Below, piece after piece: positions 6,227-8,623 of a DNA stretch of 8,623 nucleotides. The DNA is from Chitinophagaceae bacterium (lineage in GTDB: Bacteria > Bacteroidota > Bacteroidia > Chitinophagales > UBA10324). The number at the start of each line of letters is the position of its first letter. Within the stretch, counting starts at the first letter, position 1. Below the pieces are notes generated by a model, which made no database searches, was not told where the DNA came from, and was given only the letters and a program-made list of their open reading frames with translations. The DNA is taken from assembly GCA_023251195.1 (NCBI GenBank), contig JAHEZG010000160.1, positions 1-8,623 on the forward strand, read 5' to 3'. A program made the position numbers and the translations under genes.

Positions 6227-6961
6227 GTAAATTCTATTCTTCATAATTCCTTTCTTATGAAAAAAGTGCTGCAACGAAACACGCATTACTCCACGACCAT
6301 ATTTTAAACTTCGCGAAAAATTGATGGAACTTGCTTCTTCAAAATATTTTGTGGGGCAAGTGACTTCTGCAATTTCGAAACCGGCCATAAAAATCTGCGA
6401 GAGCATTTCATTATCGAATACAAAATCATCATTGTTTGCCATGTAATTTATCGAAGTCAAAACTTCTTTTGAGAAGGAACGATAACCGGTGTGGTACTCC
6501 GAAAGTTTTTGGCCAATCAATAAATTTTGCGAGAAAGTTAAAAAGCGATTGAAAATATATTTATACATGGGCATTCCACCTTTTAAAGCGCCCTTGCCTA
6601 AAATGCGTGAACCCAAAACTACAGGATATAAATCGTTAGCGATTATGCTCGCCATCGCAGGAATAAGCAACGGAGTGTATTGATAATCCGGATGCAGCAT
6701 GATTACAATGTCGGCACCAATTTCAAGCGCTTTGTTGTAGCAACTTTTCTGATTGCCACCGTAGCCTTTATTTTTTTCATGGACAATGATGTGCTTGATT
6801 CCAAGTCGGCGGCCAACTTCAGCAGTGTTATCCTTGCTGGCATCATCCACTAACACCACTTCATCCACAATATTGAAATCAATTTCGCGATAAGTTTTTT
6901 CCAGAGTTGCCGCAGCATTGTAAGCCGGAAGCACAACTACTACTTTTTTATTTTTTATCAT
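6218..6961 (-). CDS. GT2 glycosyltransferase, DPM/DPG-synthase-like, soluble
   Basis: This 247-residue GT-A fold enzyme starts at ATG 6961-6959. It shows VVVVLPAYNAAATLEKTY at 7-24, the nucleotide-binding VLVDDASKDNT at 37-45, KGYGGNQK at 65-72, and the metal-site region at 88-98. At that site the usual DxD reads H90-P91-D92, so the first acidic residue is replaced by histidine while D92 remains. The acceptor-side segment EYHTGYRSFS follows near 155-165. There is no C-terminal membrane pair, so it resembles single-domain dolichyl-phosphate mannose synthases that load a sugar from an NDP donor onto a polyprenyl phosphate. It converges on the ArnT-like gene, which would need exactly such a donor; this link is inferred. 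It could instead add a sugar to another lipid or protein acceptor. Confidence 0.85.
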   Translation of the reverse strand: MIKNKKVVVVLPAYNAAATLEKTYREIDFNIVDEVVLVDDASKDNTAEVGRRLGIKHIIVHEKNKGYGGNQKSCYNKALEIGADIVIMLHPDYQYTPLLIPAMASIIANDLYPVVLGSRILGKGALKGGMPMYKYIFNRFLTFSQNLLIGQKLSEYHTGYRSFSKEVLTSINYMANNDDFVFDNEMLSQIFMAGFEIAEVTCPTKYFEEASSINFSRSLKYGRGVMRVSLQHFFHKKGIMKNRIYKK

Positions 6962-6975
6962 TAGTATTTATTCTT

Positions 6976-7015
6976 CAAATTATCAAATCATCAAATTACC
7001 AAATCATCAATTTAC
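6976..7015. repeat. 8-bp tandem repeat array between divergent glycosyltransferase genes
   Basis: There are five head-to-tail copies of an 8-bp unit, consensus CAAATYAY (the fifth copy reads CAATTTAC). Copies 2 and 4 are identical and alternate with copies 1 and 3, so the array also reads as a 16-bp unit. It fills most of the 66-bp gap between the two divergent starts. On the minus strand it presents ATTTG every 8 bp, resembling pieces of Bacteroidetes promoter elements, but no unit gives a correct TAnnTTTG spacing. Similar AAATTA/AAATCA strings recur in front of genes in this phylum, from general recall. Confidence 0.75.
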
Positions 7016-7020
7016 ATTCG
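7013..7020 (+). promoter_or_regulatory. Possible -7 box upstream of the GT4 gene
   Basis: TACATTCG matches TAnnTTTG at all but one fixed position and ends 7 bp before the ATG at 7028. Transcription would then start almost at the start codon, giving a leaderless or very short-leader mRNA. No TTTG -33 element is seen on the plus strand at the right distance. Weak support. Confidence 0.2.
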
Positions 7021-7027
7021 CCACCGA

Positions 7028-8227
7028 ATGAACATTCTTCAACTCTGTAAAAAATTTCCTTACCCGCCGAAAGATGGTGAGGTGATTGGAATATGGATGT
7101 ATTCAAAAGGATTTCATTATCACCACCACCAGGTGACTATTCTTGCAATGAACACACGCAAACATTTCAGCCATCCGGAATTAGTACCGAATGATTGGAA
7201 AAATGTTGCCGATATAAAAAGTGTGGATGTAAACACCAATGTTCACTTTGGAAAAATGTTTCTTAATCTGTTTGGTAAAAGTTGTTACAACATCGATCGT
7301 TTTTATTCGGCTGAATATGAAAATCAATTAATTCGATTATTACAAAATAAAAATTTTGATGTGGTACAGTTGGAAGGAGTTTATCTTTCACAATATGTAA
7401 CTGTTATCCGGAAATATTCGAAAGCTAAAATTGTGTTGCGCACTCAAAATGTTGAATTTGAAATCTGGGAGCGTGAAGCAAAATCGGGTTCATTGCTGAA
7501 AAAAAAATATTTGCAGCTGATGGCAAGGCGAATGAAGGAGTTTGAATTGAATAAGCTCAATCAATATGATGCAATTGTTCCTGTCAGTAATCGCGATGCT
7601 GAAACATTTCAAAAACTTGGATGCAAAATTCCAATGCAGGTATGCGAGCATGGAGTGGAAACGAACATTGTCACTCTGAGCTTGTCGAAGAACGAACAGT
7701 TTTCTGTCTTTCACATCGGAAGCATGGATTGGCGACCAAATCTTTTAGGTTTAGAATGGTTTCTTGAAAACTGCTGGCTAACAATATTGAAAGCAATTCC
7801 AGAAGCGAAATTGTATTTAGCAGGAAGAAACTTTCCGTATGATTGGAAGCAGAAGAAAATAAAAAATGTGGTGATGATTGGCGAAGTGGAAAATGCTTCA
7901 TCATTTATTCAATCAAAGCAAGTAATGATTTGTCCATTGCATGTTGGTAGTGGAATAAGAGTGAAGTTGATGGAAGGCATGTCGTTTGGAAAGGCAATTG
8001 TATCTACAACTATTGGCGCAGAAGGATTACCGGTTGAGAATGGAAAAAATATTTTTATTGCAGATGAAGCTCCTGTATTTGCAAACTATGTGATTCAACT
8101 TTTATCAAATGTTGAACTGAGAAATAATTTTGAAACCGAAGCCAAAAAATTAGCAGAACAAAAATTTGATTACCGTGTTTTGGTTGGTGAGTTATTAAAT
8201 TTTTATTCCGAAATTGTGAAATCATGA
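7028..8227 (+). CDS. GT4-family glycosyltransferase (GT-B fold)
   Basis: This 399-residue cytoplasmic or membrane-associated enzyme has two Rossmann-like domains. The N-domain opens MNILQLCKKFPYPPKDGE (the glycine-rich acceptor-side loop) and includes VVQLEGVYL at about 112-120 and RTQNVEFEIWE at about 138-148. The linker runs from about 205 to 225. The C-domain begins FSVFHIGSMDWRPN at about 225-238 and contains the nucleotide-sugar site at 301-333 (PLHVGSGIRVKLMEGMSFGK, then STTIGAEGL), with the E of the EGMSFGK segment as the expected catalytic or ribose-binding residue. The family transfers a sugar from an NDP donor with retention, usually in capsule, exopolysaccharide or LPS synthesis. 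Odd point: the linker residues VTLSLSKN (215-222) are encoded by part of a dispersed palindromic repeat. The gene overlaps the next by ATGA. Sugar and acceptor are unknown. Confidence 0.88.
   Translation: MNILQLCKKFPYPPKDGEVIGIWMYSKGFHYHHHQVTILAMNTRKHFSHPELVPNDWKNVADIKSVDVNTNVHFGKMFLNLFGKSCYNIDRFYSAEYENQLIRLLQNKNFDVVQLEGVYLSQYVTVIRKYSKAKIVLRTQNVEFEIWEREAKSGSLLKKKYLQLMARRMKEFELNKLNQYDAIVPVSNRDAETFQKLGCKIPMQVCEHGVETNIVTLSLSKNEQFSVFHIGSMDWRPNLLGLEWFLENCWLTILKAIPEAKLYLAGRNFPYDWKQKKIKNVVMIGEVENASSFIQSKQVMICPLHVGSGIRVKLMEGMSFGKAIVSTTIGAEGLPVENGKNIFIADEAPVFANYVIQLLSNVELRNNFETEAKKLAEQKFDYRVLVGELLNFYSEIVKS
7669..7692 (+). repeat. Single arm of a dispersed palindromic repeat, inside the GT4 gene
   Basis: These 24 bases contain CTCTGAGCTTGTCGAAG and match the left arm of the repeat at 8526-8596 at 21 of 24 positions. 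They match the reverse complement of its right arm also at 21 of 24. In the GT4 reading frame the arm gives VTLSLSKN. No matching second arm follows, so this is a half-element. It falls between the two Rossmann domains, where extra residues are least harmful. Confidence 0.8.
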
Positions 8228-8623
8228 GCAGTTGCCTATACTTCCAACTATTATTCTGGATTCCGGTTGGGTTGCTTTTCTATTCTTATATTTTGTATCC
8301 GTTAATTCTTGAAATAATTTTTCGAACAAAAAGTAAAAGCAAACATCTTCCATCCTCAAGTTTCCAGCTTCCATCCATCAGTATTCTTATATCAATATTC
8401 AATGAAGAAAAAGTTATAGCTGAAAAAATTAAAAATATTTTCGACTGCGATTATCCAGAAGATAAACTGGAAATAATAATTGGTAACGATGCAAGTGACG
8501 ATAAAACAGAAGAAATAATTAATGCTGTCACTCTGAGTTTGTGGAAGAGCGGGATTCCCGTTGACGGCAAAGTCCTTCGACAAGCTCAGGATGACAAACG
8601 CTTTGAACTCATAACCCGAAACT
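8224..8623 (+). CDS. Membrane-anchored GT2 glycosyltransferase, N-terminal part (partial, runs off right edge)
   Basis: The ATG at 8224 overlaps the GT4 stop as ATGA, and the frame stays open for 133 codons to the edge. Residues about 8-32 form a membrane helix (LLFWIPVGLLFYSYILYPLI). A short Ser/Pro-rich linker follows, then the GT-A core: SISILISIFNEEKVIAEKI at 51-69, DYPEDKLEIIIGNDASDDKT at 76-95. This layout matches processive or CESA-like GT2 enzymes of about 370-400 residues with one N-terminal and several C-terminal helices, which act in exopolysaccharide or poly-hexosamine synthesis. Residues about 101-126 (VTLSLWKSG ... RQAQDDKR) are not part of the family pattern: they are the in-frame translation of a complete palindromic repeat. 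The family pattern seems to resume at FELITRN. The catalytic DxD and QxxRW regions lie outside the window, so whether the enzyme is active cannot be judged. Confidence 0.82.
   Translation, partial: MSSCLYFQLLFWIPVGLLFYSYILYPLILEIIFRTKSKSKHLPSSSFQLPSISILISIFNEEKVIAEKIKNIFDCDYPEDKLEIIIGNDASDDKTEEIINAVTLSLWKSGIPVDGKVLRQAQDDKRFELITRN
8526..8596. repeat. Complete dispersed palindromic repeat (REP/MITE-like) inside a GT2 gene
   Basis: The left arm at 8526-8549 (containing CTCTGAGTTTGTGGAAG) and the right arm at 8573-8596 (containing CTTCGACAAGCTCAGGATG) are inverted copies agreeing at 18 of 24 positions, with 23 bp between them. The element adds no stop codon and reads VTLSLWKS ... VLRQAQDDK. The arm wording TGAGCTTGTCGAAG is one I know as a common dispersed repeat in bacterial genomes, but mobility and copy number here are unproven. 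No transposase or RAYT gene lies in the window. Confidence 0.82.

Noticed and set aside
8392..8583. Minus-strand 63-codon frame opposite the right-edge GT2
   Set aside because: The plus strand carries clear GT2 motifs here; the minus frame is Phe/Asn/Tyr-rich and part of it is just the palindromic repeat read backwards.

Overview
The window reads as chromosome of a member of the Bacteroidetes (Bacteroidota). It is AT-rich with A/T-biased codons, genes mostly lack Shine-Dalgarno sequences, and two promoter boxes match the TAnnTTTG -7 consensus of that phylum. The proteins (a START-like domain protein, an LptF-type permease whose N-terminus looks like that phylum's homologues, the glycosyltransferases) fit the same assignment. 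Family names rest on motif recognition by eye; no database search was run.

Layout, left to right. (1) The 5' two-thirds of pntA (proton-translocating NAD(P) transhydrogenase alpha subunit) runs off the left edge on the minus strand. (2) Divergent from it is a plus-strand gene for an unusual fusion: a lysine-rich, histone-H1-like tail built on an exact 10-residue period, joined to a START-like domain. (3) A convergent intergenic gap carries a long imperfect inverted repeat interleaved with a second one. (4) A minus-strand gene of unknown function lies head-to-head with (5) a tightly overlapping plus-strand operon: an LptF/LptG-type permease, a PAP2 phosphatase and an ArnT-like GT-C glycosyltransferase. 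(6) A minus-strand soluble GT2 enzyme of the dolichyl-phosphate-mannose-synthase type converges on the end of that operon. (7) After a small 8-bp tandem-repeat array, a plus-strand GT4 glycosyltransferase overlaps by ATGA a membrane-anchored GT2 enzyme that runs off the right edge.

As a unit, positions 2450-8623 look like an envelope-glycan or lipid A/LPS locus. A plausible inferred scheme is that the soluble GT2 makes a polyprenyl-phosphate sugar, the ArnT-like enzyme transfers that sugar outside the inner membrane, the PAP2 enzyme removes a phosphate from lipid A or a polyprenyl carrier, and LptF belongs to the LPS export machine. The GT4/GT2 pair would build a surface or exopolysaccharide.

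The most striking observations are: the 10-residue periodic lysine tail on a START-like domain; two neighbouring glycosyltransferase genes that each carry, in frame, a piece of the same dispersed palindromic repeat (read as VTLSLSK / RQAQDD); and the possible lipid-carrier glycosylation cassette. No phage, CRISPR array, tRNA, rRNA or transposase gene was seen.
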